64,000 nt of DNA from Odontocerum albicorne (GCA_949825065.1 OX463838.1:1900251-1964250), one strand, 5' to 3'. Positions 50,420 through 61,418 are shown, counted from the stretch's first letter. A program made the numbers and translations. The notes: generated from the sequence alone by a model not told the origin.

Positions 50420-51845
50420 TACATGATAGGTGACAAGTGTGCCAAAACCCTACTTATATGATAGGTAACAAGTGTGCCAAAACTCTACTTACATGATAGG
50501 TGACAAGTTTGCTACAACCCTACTTACATGATAGGTGACAAGTGAGCTAAAACCCTACTTACATGATAGGTGACAAGTGAGCCAAAACCCTACTCACATG
50601 ATAGGTGACAAGTGAGTCAAAACTCTACTTACATGATAGGTGACAAGTTTGCCAAAACCTTACTTACATGATATGTGACAAGTGTGCCAAAACCCAACTT
50701 ACATGATGGGTGATAAGTATGCCAAAGCCCTACTTATATGATAGGTGACAAGTTTGCTAAAACCCTACTTACATGATATATGACAAGTGTGCCAAAACCC
50801 TACTTACATGATGGGTGACAAGTTTGCCAAAATACTACTTACATGATAGGTGACAAGTGTGTCAAAACCCTACTTACATGATAGGTGACAAGTGTGACAA
50901 AACCCTACTTATATGATAGGTGACAAGTTTGCCAAAACCCTACTTACATGATATATGACAAGTGTGCAAAAACCCTACTTACATGATGGGTGACAAGTTT
51001 GCCAAAATACTACTTACATGATAGGTGACTAGTGTGTCAAAACCCTACTTACATGATAGGTGACAAGTTTGCCAAAATTCTACTTACATGATAGGTGACA
51101 AGTGTGTCAAAACCCTACTTATATGATAGGTGACAAGTTTGCTAAAACCCTACTTACATGATATGTGACAAGTGTGCCAAAACCCTACTTACATGGGTGA
51201 CAAGTTTGCCAAAGCCCTACTTATATGATAGGTGACAAGTGTGCCAAAACCCTACTTACATGATATGTGACAAGTGTGCCAAAGCCCTACTTATAGTATA
51301 TGATAGGTGACAAGTTTGCCAAAACCCTACTTACATGATAGGTGACAATTGTGCCAAAACCCTTCTTACATGATGGGTGACAAGTTTGCCAAAATACTAC
51401 TTACATGATAGGTGACAAGTGTGCCAAAACCCTACTTACATGATAGGTGACAAGTGTGCCAAAACCCTACTTACATGATAGGTGACAAGTGTGCCAAAAC
51501 CCTACTTATATGATAGGTGACAAGTTTGCTAAAACCCTACTTACATGATATGTGACAAGTGTGCCAAAACCCTACTTACATGGGTGACAAGTTTGCCAAA
51601 GCCCTACTTATATGATAGGTGACAAGTGTGCCAAAACCCTACTTACATGATATGTGACAAGTGTGCCAAAACCCAACTTACATGATGGGAGACAAGTTTG
51701 CCAAAGGCCTACTTATATGATAGGTGACAAGTTTGCCAAAACCCTACTTACATGATAGGTGACAATTGTGCCAAAATTCTACTTACATGATAGGTGACAA
51801 GTGTGCAAAAATCCTATTTACATGATAAGTGACAAGTGTGCCAAT
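50420..51845. repeat. 35-bp satellite-like array, about 40 copies, higher-order structure
   Basis: The unit contains AAAACCCTACTTACATGATA and GGTGACAAGTGTGCC. Variant monomers (CATGGGTGAC lacking five bases, TTGCTAAAAC, ATGATATGTGAC) recur in the same order about 388 bp apart (51121 and 51509), i.e. an 11-monomer higher-order unit; a shorter repeat of 4-5 monomers occurs at about 50765 and 50920. Confidence 0.95.
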
Positions 51846-52239
51846 AATATATTTCAAAACAATTAACAAGTGACGAGGTACGTTACGAAATTGTATTTAT
51901 TAAATACAAAGAATAAAATACTAATTCCAAGTTGTAACTCTGTCAACAGAAGGTAAAACAGATGCGCAAAAAGTGATAAGAATTGAGACAAATAACTTAT
52001 ATGATAAATGAAAAATATTTACCAATATGAATTCATAATTATACTGATAAAAACCGGTTCAGGGGAAATAACACGCATTAAAAGAAAAAAAATCCATTAA
52101 AATCCAAGTAAATGAGATATTTACATGAATAATTCATTCATTCATTCGTACGATTATACTCCATAACATATCCAAACATGCGTTGAAGATCATAACCGGA
52201 AGACAATACTATATTGTCATCGTATTGATTAATCGAGCC
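51846..52239. other. AT-rich intron
   Basis: Nothing recognised. Confidence 0.45.
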
Positions 52240-52243
52240 TTAA

Positions 52244-52526
52244 CGTGTTCCTCTCGCAGGAAGCACAAACGCCTGTGATCTGATCTGTAGCATTCCTTTG
52301 TGTATTTTACGTAATGTTTAGTTTATCTCCTTTATTTAATGAGTCTCCTTAAGAGTAATGACTTATTTATTATCAGAAAATTACTTGAATGTCATGTTTA
52401 CTTGGTGGTGTAATCAAATATCAGTGGTTCTAAACAAAATACGCGTTTAAACTTAGAAATTAAAAAACGCCGAAATTGTGCCGCGCACAGGATTCGTGGA
52501 ATTTGATTTTTAACGCGGTGTACAGG
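52244..52526 (-). mobile_element. TTAA-flanked element family S, short form (283 bp)
   Basis: TTAA at 52240-52243 and 52527-52530. Inverted orientation to the long form at 38971; ends CGTGTTCCTCTCGC and, reversed, CCTGTACACCGCG. The centre is missing; the junction falls at a GATCA/GATC repeat. Confidence 0.82.
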
Positions 52527-52559
52527 TTAAATGAAAATATCAATAAGCGAATTGAAGAG

Positions 52560-52783
52560 CACCGATATCCTTCGAAACTTATATAATTATCTAATTAGAA
52601 CCAAATTAGAATATGCATCTACGGTTTGGGCTCCTCATCAGCTCAAATATAACAACAATATAGAACAAATATAAAAAAAATCCTGAGATATCAAAGGTAC
52701 AGAACAAAGGCACAGAACAAATATCAATGGTACAGAACAAAGGTTTTTACTGATCCATCATAGAATTTGCGTGGGGCAGACCT
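52560..52783 (+). mobile_element. LINE RT C-terminal fragment
   Basis: DILRNLYNYLIRTKLEYAST, VWAPHQLKYNNNIEQI then KILRYQRYRTK-like sequence: the 'L...L.RSKLEYAS.VW.P' block after the RT core of Jockey-group LINEs. A duplication of GTACAGAACAAAGG interrupts it, and ACTGATCCATCATAGAATTT recurs at 54439. Confidence 0.72.
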
Positions 52784-52792
52784 TGAAGGTAG

Positions 52793-53261
52793 AACTTGAA
52801 AGCAAATGACCGATGACTCATAACTTGAACGATAAAGTTTGACTGGGTCAATCTTTTCTTGATCAATTAAAAAGTTGATCAACTCTATTGAAACAAAGGT
52901 TCTCACTACAGATTTCATTCAACTTTTATTGATCAACTTTAATAGGTAAACTAAACTCGAACCGTGAGAACGGACTTTGAATCAGTTTCTATTGAAACGT
53001 GTAAACAAAAACTGATTCATATCGTGTTCAACTTTTGTTGATCAACTTTAATCGGTCAACTAAACTTGAACCGTAAGAACGGGCCTTTATAGAACTTGAC
53101 GATTAATACAGGAAAACAATTGATACAGGAATGTATGAAAATTTGTTTTTTACCATATATAAATTCCAACACGCTGTTTCCCTGTAGGACTAGGCAGAAA
53201 AGACAGAGCGCCAGACTTTCCTATTTTAACACATATTCTTAGCCATATAACTTCTCTCGCT
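52793..53261. repeat. Left arm of a large inverted duplication
   Basis: About 469 bp whose reverse complement is found at 53454-53914 at roughly 90-95% by eye. The arm includes part of the TTAA/TAA-type MITE (CTTGAACCGTAAGAACGGGC), unique-looking DNA and a family-G copy. Confidence 0.9.
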
Positions 53262-53453
53262 TTCTACGTTTCCTTCTTTCCACGCCTTCCACTCACATTT
53301 GCACTGTCGTGGTCGTTGCTGGGCCTCGTCATCGAGGATCCCCACGCCATTCCAACGTACAGTACCCGGCGGTAAGTAATACACATCGTTTGTAGAGCGT
53401 CGTCTCTGTCACACGATGCGCTAACCGAATCGTGACTACGATACCGGACTGTT
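53262..53453. other. Spacer of the inverted duplication, with SINE-I tail
   Basis: 192 bp; GGGCCTCGTCATCGAGGATC at 53316 matches the 3' end of SINE family I on the minus strand. Confidence 0.6.
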
Positions 53454-53914
53454 AGCGAGAGAAGTTATATGGCTAAGAATGTGTGTGATAAAATAGGAAA
53501 GTCTGGCGCTCTGTCTTCTCTGCCTAGTCCTACAGGGAAATAGCGTGTTGGAATTTATGTATGGTAAAAAACAAATCTTCATACATTCCTGTATCAATTG
53601 TTTTCCTGTATTAATCGTCAAGTTCTATAAAGGCCCGTTCTCAGGGTTCAAGTTTAGTTGACCGATTAAAGTTGATCAACAAAAGTTGAACACGACATGA
53701 ATCAGTTTTTGTTCACACGTTTCAATAGAAACTGATTCAAGGTCCGTTCTCACGGTTCGAGTTTAGTTAACCGATTAAAGTTGAATGAAATCTGTAGTGA
53801 GAACCTTTGTTTCAATAGAGTTGATCAACTTTTTAGTTGATCAAGAAAATATTGACCCAGTCAAACTTTATCGTTCAAGTTATGAGTCATTGGCTATTTG
53901 TTTTCAAGTTGAAA
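53454..53914. repeat. Right arm of the inverted duplication
   Basis: Mirror image of 52793-53261, beginning AGCGAGAGAAGTTATATGGC and containing the reversed family-G core (CTTCTCTGCCTAGTCC). Confidence 0.9.
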
Positions 53915-54157
53915 ACTGTCTTAAAACGTGTGAACGTGTGAATTCAAGTTGATTGTCAAGTTCGCGTTCAACTCGATAAATATAAAAATAAAGATGTAAG
54001 AGAAAATGCTTTCGACGCCATTTTTCACTGAATTAAATTGAAACAGTTTATTTAATCAGTTTCTATTGAAACGTGTGAAAAAAAACTGCAAGCCGTATTC
54101 AACTTTTGTTGATCAACTGTAATCGGTCAACTAAACTTGAACCGTGAGAACGAGCCT
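53631..54157. mobile_element. MITE with AGGC(C/T)CGTTCTCA ends, TAA-flanked
   Basis: Inverted termini AGGCCCGTTCTCAGGGTTCA and, reversed, AGGCTCGTTCTCACGGTTCA enclose 527 bp; TAA at 53628-53630 and 54158-54160. The 3-bp T/A-only duplication fits PIF/Harbinger. An inner copy of the terminus (AAGGTCCGTTCTCACGG, 53739) indicates a second nested or duplicated terminus. Confidence 0.75.
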
Positions 54158-54175
54158 TAAATCTCTTCAAAAATG

Positions 54176-54508
54176 ATTGAGGTCTCACTGTAAAAGCAAA
54201 TTTCACTGTCAAATCCAACACTGCGGCTTTGGAGCGTGGAATGGTGACCTTAGTGCGAAAGGTGGGCACATAAAGCACCAGTGTCAATGTCACGAAGCGT
54301 ATACCGATACGTACCGACACAATGGTGTTGGATCTTTACAAATTATAAACAGTTGCGAGTTCAGAGGCAGCGCAGGGTTAACATTGGCTGTTTCTTCAAT
54401 TCTCCATATTTTACTACTAAAACATGACAATTTTAGTTTTTACTGATCCATCATAGAATTTGCGTGGGGTAGACTATTTGACGTGCCGAAATAATTTTAA
54501 TTTATGAT
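54176..54508. other. Intron
   Basis: A short frame (89 codons, 54177-54446) has Cys/His residues but no regular zinc-finger spacing. 54435-54475 repeats the LINE piece of 52744. Confidence 0.4.
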
Positions 54509-54517
54509 GGTTGTTTG

Positions 54518-54836
54518 GACATAGTCAGCAACACAAGGGCTCTTCAAAGAGCCAAAGTTGATAGAGAGTTGCTGACTAATATTAAAATCTTAAAGGTGTC
54601 CTACTTGGGTCATGTACTTAGAGGAGCAAAGTACAAATTACTGCACATGATTATCCAAGGCAAAATAGAGGGTCAAAGAGGTGTTGGCAGGAGGCAAATC
54701 TCCTGGCTCCGCAATATACGTGATTAGACTGGTATAAGGAGCGTCGGGGATCTTTTTGGGCTGCCGGGGACAAAGATGCCTACTCTCAGGTGATATTCAA
54801 CGATGGGGGGACCTGCCATGACACTGGGAAGAAGAA
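54518..54836 (+). mobile_element. RTE family C, plus strand, 9-bp TSD
   Basis: VSNTRALQRAKVDRELLTNI, SYLGHVLRGAKYKLLHMIIQ and GQRGVGRRQISWLRNIRD stop, then GACACTGGGAAGAAGAA. TSD GGTTGTTTG at 54509-54517 and 54837-54845. Confidence 0.92.
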
Positions 54837-54904
54837 GGTTGTTTGAGTATTACATTTTAAATACCTGTATTTTTCTAAAGCAATGATTTTAAAATATTAT
54901 AAAA

Positions 54905-55875
54905 ATTTATATAACGCTTAACCATTTATATAACGCTATTTAAATTTCAAACTCTATAATTTATTAACAATTTATATAACGATATTTAGATATCAAACTC
55001 CCTATAATTTATTAACAATTAAAATAACGCTATTTAGATATCAAACTGTCTATAAATTATTAACAAGTAATGTAACGCTATTTACGAGTAGATATCAAAC
55101 TCCCTATAATTCATTAACAATTTATATAACGATATTTAGATATCCAACTCTATAATTTATTAACAGTCTACACATAACGCTATTTAGATATCAAACTCTC
55201 TATAATTTATAAACCGTTTATATAAAGCTATTTAGATATCAAACTCTCTATAATTTATAAACCGTTTATATAAAGCTATTTAGATATTAAACTCTCTATA
55301 ATTTATAAACTGTTTATATAAAGCTATTACGATATCAAACTCTCTATAATTTATATACAGTTTATATAAAGCTATTTAGATATCAAACTCTCTATAATCT
55401 ATAAACCGTTTATATAAAGCTATTTAGATATCAAACTCTCTATAATTTATAAACCGTTTATATAAAGCTATTTAGATATCAAACTCTCTATAATTTATAA
55501 ACCGTTTATATAAAGCTATTTAGATATCAAACTCTCTATAATTTATAAACCGTTTATATAAAGCTATTTAGATATCAAACTCTCTATAATTTATAAACCG
55601 TTTATATAAAGCTTTTTAGATATCAAACTCTCTATAATTTATAAACCGTTTATATAAAGCTATTTAGATATCAAACTCTCTATAATTTATAAACCGTTTA
55701 TATAAAGCTATTTAGATATCAAACTCTCTATAATTTATAAACCGTTTATATAAAGCTTTTTAGATATCAAACTCTCTATAATTTATAAACCGTTTATATA
55801 AAGCTATTTAGATATCAAACTCTATAATTTATAAACCATTTATGTAACGCTATTTAGATATTAAACTCTCTTTAA
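54905..55875. repeat. 48-bp minisatellite, about 20 copies
   Basis: The unit contains TATAAACCGTTTATATAAAG, CTATTTAGATATCAAACTCT and CTATAATT. Units from about 55170 to 55830 are almost identical; those before 55150 and the last one are diverged (ACGCTATTT instead of AAGCTATTT). The dyad AAACCGTTT recurs in each unit. Confidence 0.95.
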
Positions 55876-55984
55876 TGACGTTCTTACTCAGGATCCGAAC
55901 TCACTATTGTTAACAGATTTAAAATATTATAAAATAAATATATACATATATACACACATAAGTGAAATATAAGGATAGGAAGGC

Positions 55985-56155
55985 AGTGTCTGCGGCCATT
56001 AGATTAGGTACTTCTCCACATCTGCATATGCCCACAAAAACATATTTGGTAAGAAAGCCGTAGAAAACTTATCAAGGGCAGACGAACTACAAAGTAATCT
56101 TTGTAGATCTTCCGATATGTGAAAGTAACACATAAGGCTTAAGGTTAAGTGTAGT
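55985..56155 (+). repeat. Repeat family D, copy 3
   Basis: GCGGCCATTAGATTAGGTAC, TCTCCACATCTGCATATG, AACATATTTGGTAAGAAAGC and GTAGATCTTCCGATATGTG. Confidence 0.65.
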
Positions 56156-56232
56156 GTGTTGTTTAGCATTTATATCAATCAGAAATTTTGAAGACACCTC
56201 CCATAAACAGTTATTTTTAAGTCTTAAAGCAG

Positions 56233-56462
56233 TACACGCCACCGATATCTCTAAAATGTCATCGAAAATTTTGACAAAAGAGTGGACATCTGTGGAGCTG
56301 CAAGATGTGGACATTTGGCGGATATTGTTTTTTTGTGTTTAAATGTCATACATTAATATATACTTCAATGAGCAATACAAAGGTTTTTGAAATCAAAGCA
56401 AATTGTGTGTTTTATTTAAGAATAAAAAAAAAAAAGAATTAAAAAACCGCTCAATTTGAAAT
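56233..56462 (+). mobile_element. Tc1/mariner element O, copy 3 (3' end)
   Basis: MSSKILTKEWTSVELQDVDI is a shifted reading of the same DNA that encodes NFDKRVDICG in copy 1; the nucleotide match (AAAATGTCATCGAAAATTTT) runs to the decayed terminus CCGCTCAATTTGAAA. 5' half absent. Confidence 0.82.
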
Positions 56463-56850
56463 ACACTTTATGTTTTAGCAATACATTGATCTTGTTTCCT
56501 ATCGCTATTCACCGTTCCATATCTCTTGTAACTTTTCCAACATCTAATAAAATACTACTTAATAGCAGAATTCCTTAAATTGATCAAAACAGAAATCTTT
56601 CACTTTTCACCCATACATTGCATTTATTTTAACTCGATAACCATAATTTTGGACATAGTTACATTAATTCTCAACTGTTTTTCTCTTCGCATGAGAAAAA
56701 CAGTTGACCAAAATATAAATAAAGACACGACGTGTTTAATTGCAGGCTGGTTTGACTTGGAGACTTTTTTTCAAAGGAAATATTTTTTATCCTGGCAATT
56801 AGTTACTGCCTTTTATTAAGTCATGGAACATTCAAGGGATATCCGGCGTT
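56463..56850. other. AT-rich intron
   Basis: Nothing recognised. Confidence 0.45.
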
Positions 56851-56851
56851 A

Positions 56852-57574
56852 AGATCATTCAGCCAGAAGAGTCATTTTGCAATAGTGTGAGTAAAACACT
56901 CTCTGTATTACACAACGTATGTAGTGGTATTGGTTTTAGAATGCCACACGATTGGTTCGCGCAGAGCGCACGTTTGTATTGTTGTTAAAATACTCGGTGA
57001 TTAGAAAAACACTACCATGTCGAAATTGGAGTGCGATTTTTGTCCGATGTAATGTATAATTCAAAATGTTTCGAAAGCTTAGAATGTACTTTGTTATAAC
57101 TTAAAGTTTCCTAGAATTTAGTATCACTCCATCCACTATTATTTTAAAACTTTATTTTTTGGAATTGTAATTATGATACATTAATATGTTAAATAATCTT
57201 ACATTCATTTTATTTTTATGTGCAATCTTATTAAAGCTGACGAACAATTTTTACTTTATAATACTTGTACTTATATTTATTTTTAATCTTGAAAAATTTC
57301 ATTATTGTTATTTAATGTTTCCTAGAATCTGCCATGCGTAAACAATTAATATGTTAAACAAACTTACTTTCATTTTATTTTTATGATTATGACAATTTAA
57401 GCTGACAGCATTTTTAATTCACAAAACGTGTGTGTTTATTTCCATGTTTGAATATAAAATATTATTTTTATAATTTTTTCCTTTTTCCCTTCATTAAAAA
57501 AATAAAGTGATAAGTTTTTGTAAACGCACTGTTACTCACACTATTGCAAAATGACTCTTCTGGCTGAATGATCT
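56852..57574. mobile_element. MITE with ~42-bp near-perfect inverted termini, 723 bp
   Basis: Left AGATCATTCAGCCAGAAGAG continuing through TTTTGCAATAGTGTGAGTAA is mirrored exactly at the right. A short ATG frame at about 57017 reads MSKLECDFCPM then stops; the Cys pair may be the remnant of a transposase start. Two internal direct repeats share TTTCCTAGAAT and TAATATGTTAAA..CTTACTTTCATTTT (about 57107 and 57319). TSD not clear (TA-like). Confidence 0.85.
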
Positions 57575-58085
57575 ATACTATATGATACTATTCAAAATAT
57601 AATATTTAATTGTACATATATTAATTTTTATGAGAGCCACAAGAAAGACAAAGCAAAACATAGAGGAATGAAAAGGTATGAATAATAACATTTTAAATAA
57701 AAGAAAACTAAATTGGTAAAGATAAAAAACGTTTTTTATACTTTTGTATTTAGATTTAGCCTGAAGCATTGTATCCGGTTAAACCATTTACTGAAATTCA
57801 TTATTTCAGGTATGCGTTTCAGACATTTGGTGTTGTGCGTACAGAGATTTTTTTTCATATATGTGAGAGAACATTCAATGAGAACTATTTGAGTTATGCA
57901 AAGCTTTATAATATATAACAACACATTTTTGTTCAATAAACGCGTGATCAAATAGTCTTGTAACGAGGCTGAAAAATCAATCACTGTACAAGTAAGTAAA
58001 AGGGATCCGAGGCGACTTCAGGCTTAAACAATATATTTAATGATAATTTTATCAAACAGTTTTTCTCCAATATTTAGCTTTATAA
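57575..58085. other. AT-rich intron
   Basis: Nothing recognised. Confidence 0.45.
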
Positions 58086-58089
58086 GTAT

Positions 58090-58373
58090 TTAAATATGCA
58101 CCCTTAAATATAGTACATTATCTTTTGGCTGCAGTATTAAATATGCACCCTTAAATATAGTACATTATCTTTTGGCTGCAGTATTAAATATGCACCCTTA
58201 AATATAGTACATTATCTTTTGGCTGCAGTATTAAATATGCACCCTTAAATATAGTACATTATCTTTTGGCTGCAGTATTAAATATGCACCCTTAAATATA
58301 GTACATTATCTTTTGGCTGCAGTATTAAATATGCACCCTTAAATATAGTACATTATCTTTTGGCTGCAGTATT
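58090..58373. repeat. 47-bp tandem repeat, 6 virtually identical copies
   Basis: The unit contains TATTAAATATGCACCCTTAA, ATATAGTACATTATC and TTTTGGCTGCAG. I see no substitutions among complete units, so expansion is recent. It ends about 65 bp before the 3' end of the RTE-P copy. Confidence 0.96.
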
Positions 58374-58436
58374 AAAAAAAAATCTCAAGAGTTATCATAA
58401 CGAACACAATTGGACTTATCATTTGACTGCATTTTC

Positions 58437-59275
58437 TTTTGGTTGCAGTCCTAAGACTGGTTTGCAGCAATTTCAACTCTTCTCCTCCTCCATTCCTCCC
58501 TGTCCTGTGCGGCTCTTTTTAAATCTGTATATGTTGAGCAGCGCACGTCCACCAACAGGTCCTCCAGGTACTCTCGGCGTGGGCGTCCCCTAGAGTTTGT
58601 CCCCTCGGTCATACCCTCCATTATGGCATGCAAGAGGCCCTCTTGTCGTATTATATGACCGATCCATCCTGCACCCCTTTCGGACAAGATCCTGAGCAGG
58701 TGCCTTCCTCCTTCGATTCGTTGGAGAACCTCTTCATTTGTGATGTGGTCTCTCCAGGAAATTCCTAATAGTCTTCTATAGGACCACATCTCAAAAGCCT
58801 CTAGTCTCCGTCTATCTCTTTCGGATAGGCACCATGTCTCGCAGCCGTATATCAAGATACTCCATACATAGGTCTTGATGAGGAGTATTCTCAGTTTTAG
58901 GTCTATATTATTTGATTCTATTATTTTCGACCTTTTATTAAATGCAAGTCTAGCCTGATGTATACGGCTGTCGACCTCGCTCTTAGACCGACCGTCCCAT
59001 GTTATTTTGCTCCCGAGGTAGACAAACTCTTTGGTGTTCTTTAGTGGTTTACCCGACATCACTATTCTCATCTGGTGTTGCGCTCGGCCTACAGTCAGCA
59101 GCTTTGTTTTGTCTTTATTTATCTTCATACTGTAGTTATTTTGAAGAACGCTTTCCATAGTTGTTAAGGCCTCTTGTAGTTCCTCTTCACTTTCAGCAAC
59201 CATAGCAATATCGTCAGCGAACCTTATCATATCCACCTTTTGCCCGTGTATCTTTACACCTTCTCTGTGACTCAT
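58437..59275 (-). mobile_element. RTE family P, longest copy
   Basis: A 5'-truncated copy keeping about 275 codons of ORF2 and the 3' end GGACTGCAACCA. It extends about 230 bp further 5' than the copy at 28099-28708. Confidence 0.9.
58451..59275 (-). pseudogene. RTE-P reverse transcriptase, open from FADD box to stop
   Basis: Begins MSHREGVKIHGQKVDMIRFA with the catalytic DD (IRFADDIAMVAESEEEL), then INKDKTKLLTVGRAQHQMRI, EFVYLGSKITWDGRSKSEVD, YGCETWCLSERDRRRLEAFE and HIIRQEGLLHAIMEGMTEG, ending EIAANQS. 274 codons with no stop; endonuclease and the first RT motifs are missing, so it is inactive. Confidence 0.9.
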
Positions 59276-59427
59276 TATAACGTCGTAATTATTTACGAGT
59301 ATTTTATACTTTTTACCTAAAACAAGCGTTTACTTTTTTTTCTTTATTGTATTACACCCTTTAATATATCCGAATTAGTTTTTCGGACATATTAAAAAGC
59401 GTAGCCAGAAGACAGTATTGTTTACAA
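59276..59427. other. AT-rich intron
   Basis: Nothing recognised. Confidence 0.45.
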
Positions 59428-60256
59428 CCCTTCTTCTCCCTGGCTCCATCCCAACTCACTGTCTGCGAAGACTGTTGGGTTCAGCTCTCCTAGTCATCAG
59501 GTTGTTTGCTCTTCTGTCCCGGACTACGTCCCCCAGGCCGTGCCTCTGTATCAGGTTATCTTTTTGCACCACCCATGAATTCTTTGGTCTTCCTCTGGTT
59601 GTTATTCGAGGAAGATCCATGGAGATTGCCTGGTTCACAATGTGATCGGGTGCTCTGCAACTAATGTGCCCATACCATCTCAATCGCCTCTCCTCCATCT
59701 TACTGTTGATGTCTGTAACACCTAGGCTTCCACGAATGCGTGAGCTTTTTTATTTTGTCTCTTGGAGACACACCAGCTGACCATCTTAGCATGCGCATTT
59801 AAGTAGTTTCTAGTTGCCTGGAGTAAGAGTTATACATCGTCCAGCATTCGGAGCGATAGAGGAGTGCGGGTCTGACAATCGTTTGGTATACTTTTACTTT
59901 TAACTTTAATGGCATTTTCGGATCACATGGAACTCCCGTCATTAATCTAAACTTCATCCATCCCACACTAATTATATGTGTTACATCTGCTGCACTTCCT
60001 CCATCGCTATGGATGAATGACCCAAGATACTATACTTAAAGGAGTCACAATTTGGTAATGTTTCTCCATCCATTTGCATTACGGGAGTGACAGCATTTGT
60101 GTTCTCGAATGGTAGGTACAGATACTCTGTTTTCTTTCTGCTCAGTCTCAATCCATTGCCCTCCTAGATTCTTCTCCACCTTTCCAGACTATTTTGCAGG
60201 TCTTCATGTTTTTCACTTATTAATACTATATCGTCTGCAAATAGTAGGATCTTTAA
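59428..60256 (-). mobile_element. RTE family N (alpha), longest copy, decayed
   Basis: Minus strand starts KILLFADDIVLISEKHEDLQ (catalytic FADD), then EYLYLPFENTNAVTPVMQMD, CDSFKYLGSFIHSDGG, VKVYQTIVRPALLYRSECW, MEERRLRWYGHISCRAPDHI and EPNSLRRQ stop. Several frameshifts and stops. Shows the full order of the region that is truncated in the other N copies. Confidence 0.88.
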
Positions 60257-60729
60257 AAAATATACTCAATAAATGGAGTTTAATAAATAAAGAAAAGGAG
60301 TTCAAGTATTTTTCCACTAAGCTACGGAGCTCGTCAACCAAAAATAAAGATTATCGATTCAACAAATGTTACTTAATAATATGATTGCTAGAATAAAATA
60401 CATTGACAAAAATGTCAAAAACAAGAAAAAAACGTGTGTTAGAGATAATACATTAAAAAGCTAAAACAATTAAGTATAAGTCTCCTCGAAGAGTTGACAT
60501 TGACGCGATCTAAAATACTTCACTTGACATTGTAACGCGATGCCATCGCCTGGCGATATTAAATTAGAGAAAGCTCGTGTAGATGGGAGATTAGGAAAAT
60601 ACTATAAGCGGATTGAGAATTAGGCACAAGGGAGATAACATGTTTAAGATGCAAAAGTTTTTCTTTCTGATACATTTATAAAAATATTAGAGCGTCTGTT
60701 CAATCTAAAAATTGTTAGCAAAAAAAACG
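60257..60729. other. Intron with a weak tRNA-like A box
   Basis: CTCCGTAGCTTAGTGGAAAA on the minus strand near 60336-60310 resembles a SINE head, without a B box. Nothing else. Confidence 0.4.
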
Positions 60730-60890
60730 ACGACCTTTGTGACCTAGTTTGTAAGACGCCTTTTTTTCAACCTGGGGGTTGGGGACTGAATTTCAGCCGA
60801 TAACAGAATGTTTTGAAAATAATTTCAGTCTAGGGTTCTTTTCAGGACTCGATGAAAAATAGTTCTGATTGAAAAGAACTAGTCATATTA
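60730..60890 (+). mobile_element. SINE family A-like, decayed
   Basis: GACCTTTGTGACCTAGTTTG then TAAGACGCC; B-box region degenerate; body contains TTTCAGTCTAGGGTTCTTTT; no hairpin tail. Confidence 0.6.
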
Positions 60891-61257
60891 TACTGTACAG
60901 GATGAAAAAATAATACATGCCATTCAATATAAAATAGTACGAGATATAATATGCGTGAGTTTTTGAAGTGAAACTTCTATAAGCGCGGTAGAACGAATTA
61001 GCATTAACGTCACGAAAAATGAAACGGTGTATTATATTATTATTAAATTATTATTTATTATTATTAAATATTTTATTTATTAATAAATTATTATTTATTA
61101 TTTTAATATTAACATAATAATTATTTATTATTAATAATAATTAATACTATTTTAATAATATTAAGTGTAGTACACGAGCATTATAATTAAAATTATTAGT
61201 TATTACTTAAATTATTATAATTTATTATGAAAAATAAAATAATAATATTTTTTGTTA
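60891..61257. repeat. Low-complexity AT with (TTATTA) tracts
   Basis: 61030-61250 is almost pure A/T built from TTATTA/TAATAA words. No genes. Confidence 0.75.
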
Positions 61258-61418
61258 TATGTGGTGTTGGCAGGAGGCAAATCTCCTGGCTCCGCAATAT
61301 ACGTGATTGGACTGGCATAAGGGGCGTTGGAGATCTTTTTCGGGCTGCCGGGGACAAAGATGTTTACTCTCACGTGATATTCAACGTTGGGGGGACCTGA
61401 CATGACACTGGGAAGAAG
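61258..61418 (+). mobile_element. RTE family C tail
   Basis: GGTGTTGGCAGGAGGCAAAT through ATTCAACGTTGGGGGGACCT to GACACTGGGAAGAAGAAG. No convincing TSD in the AT-rich flank. Confidence 0.85.

Noticed and set aside
54177..54446. Cys/His-rich 89-codon frame as a zinc-finger protein
   Set aside because: Cys and His spacing does not fit a zinc finger and the frame overlaps repeated DNA.
58451..59275. 274-codon ORF as a functional gene
   Set aside because: It is the C-terminal part of an RTE ORF2, truncated upstream of the remaining RT motifs and endonuclease, with a second copy at 28119.
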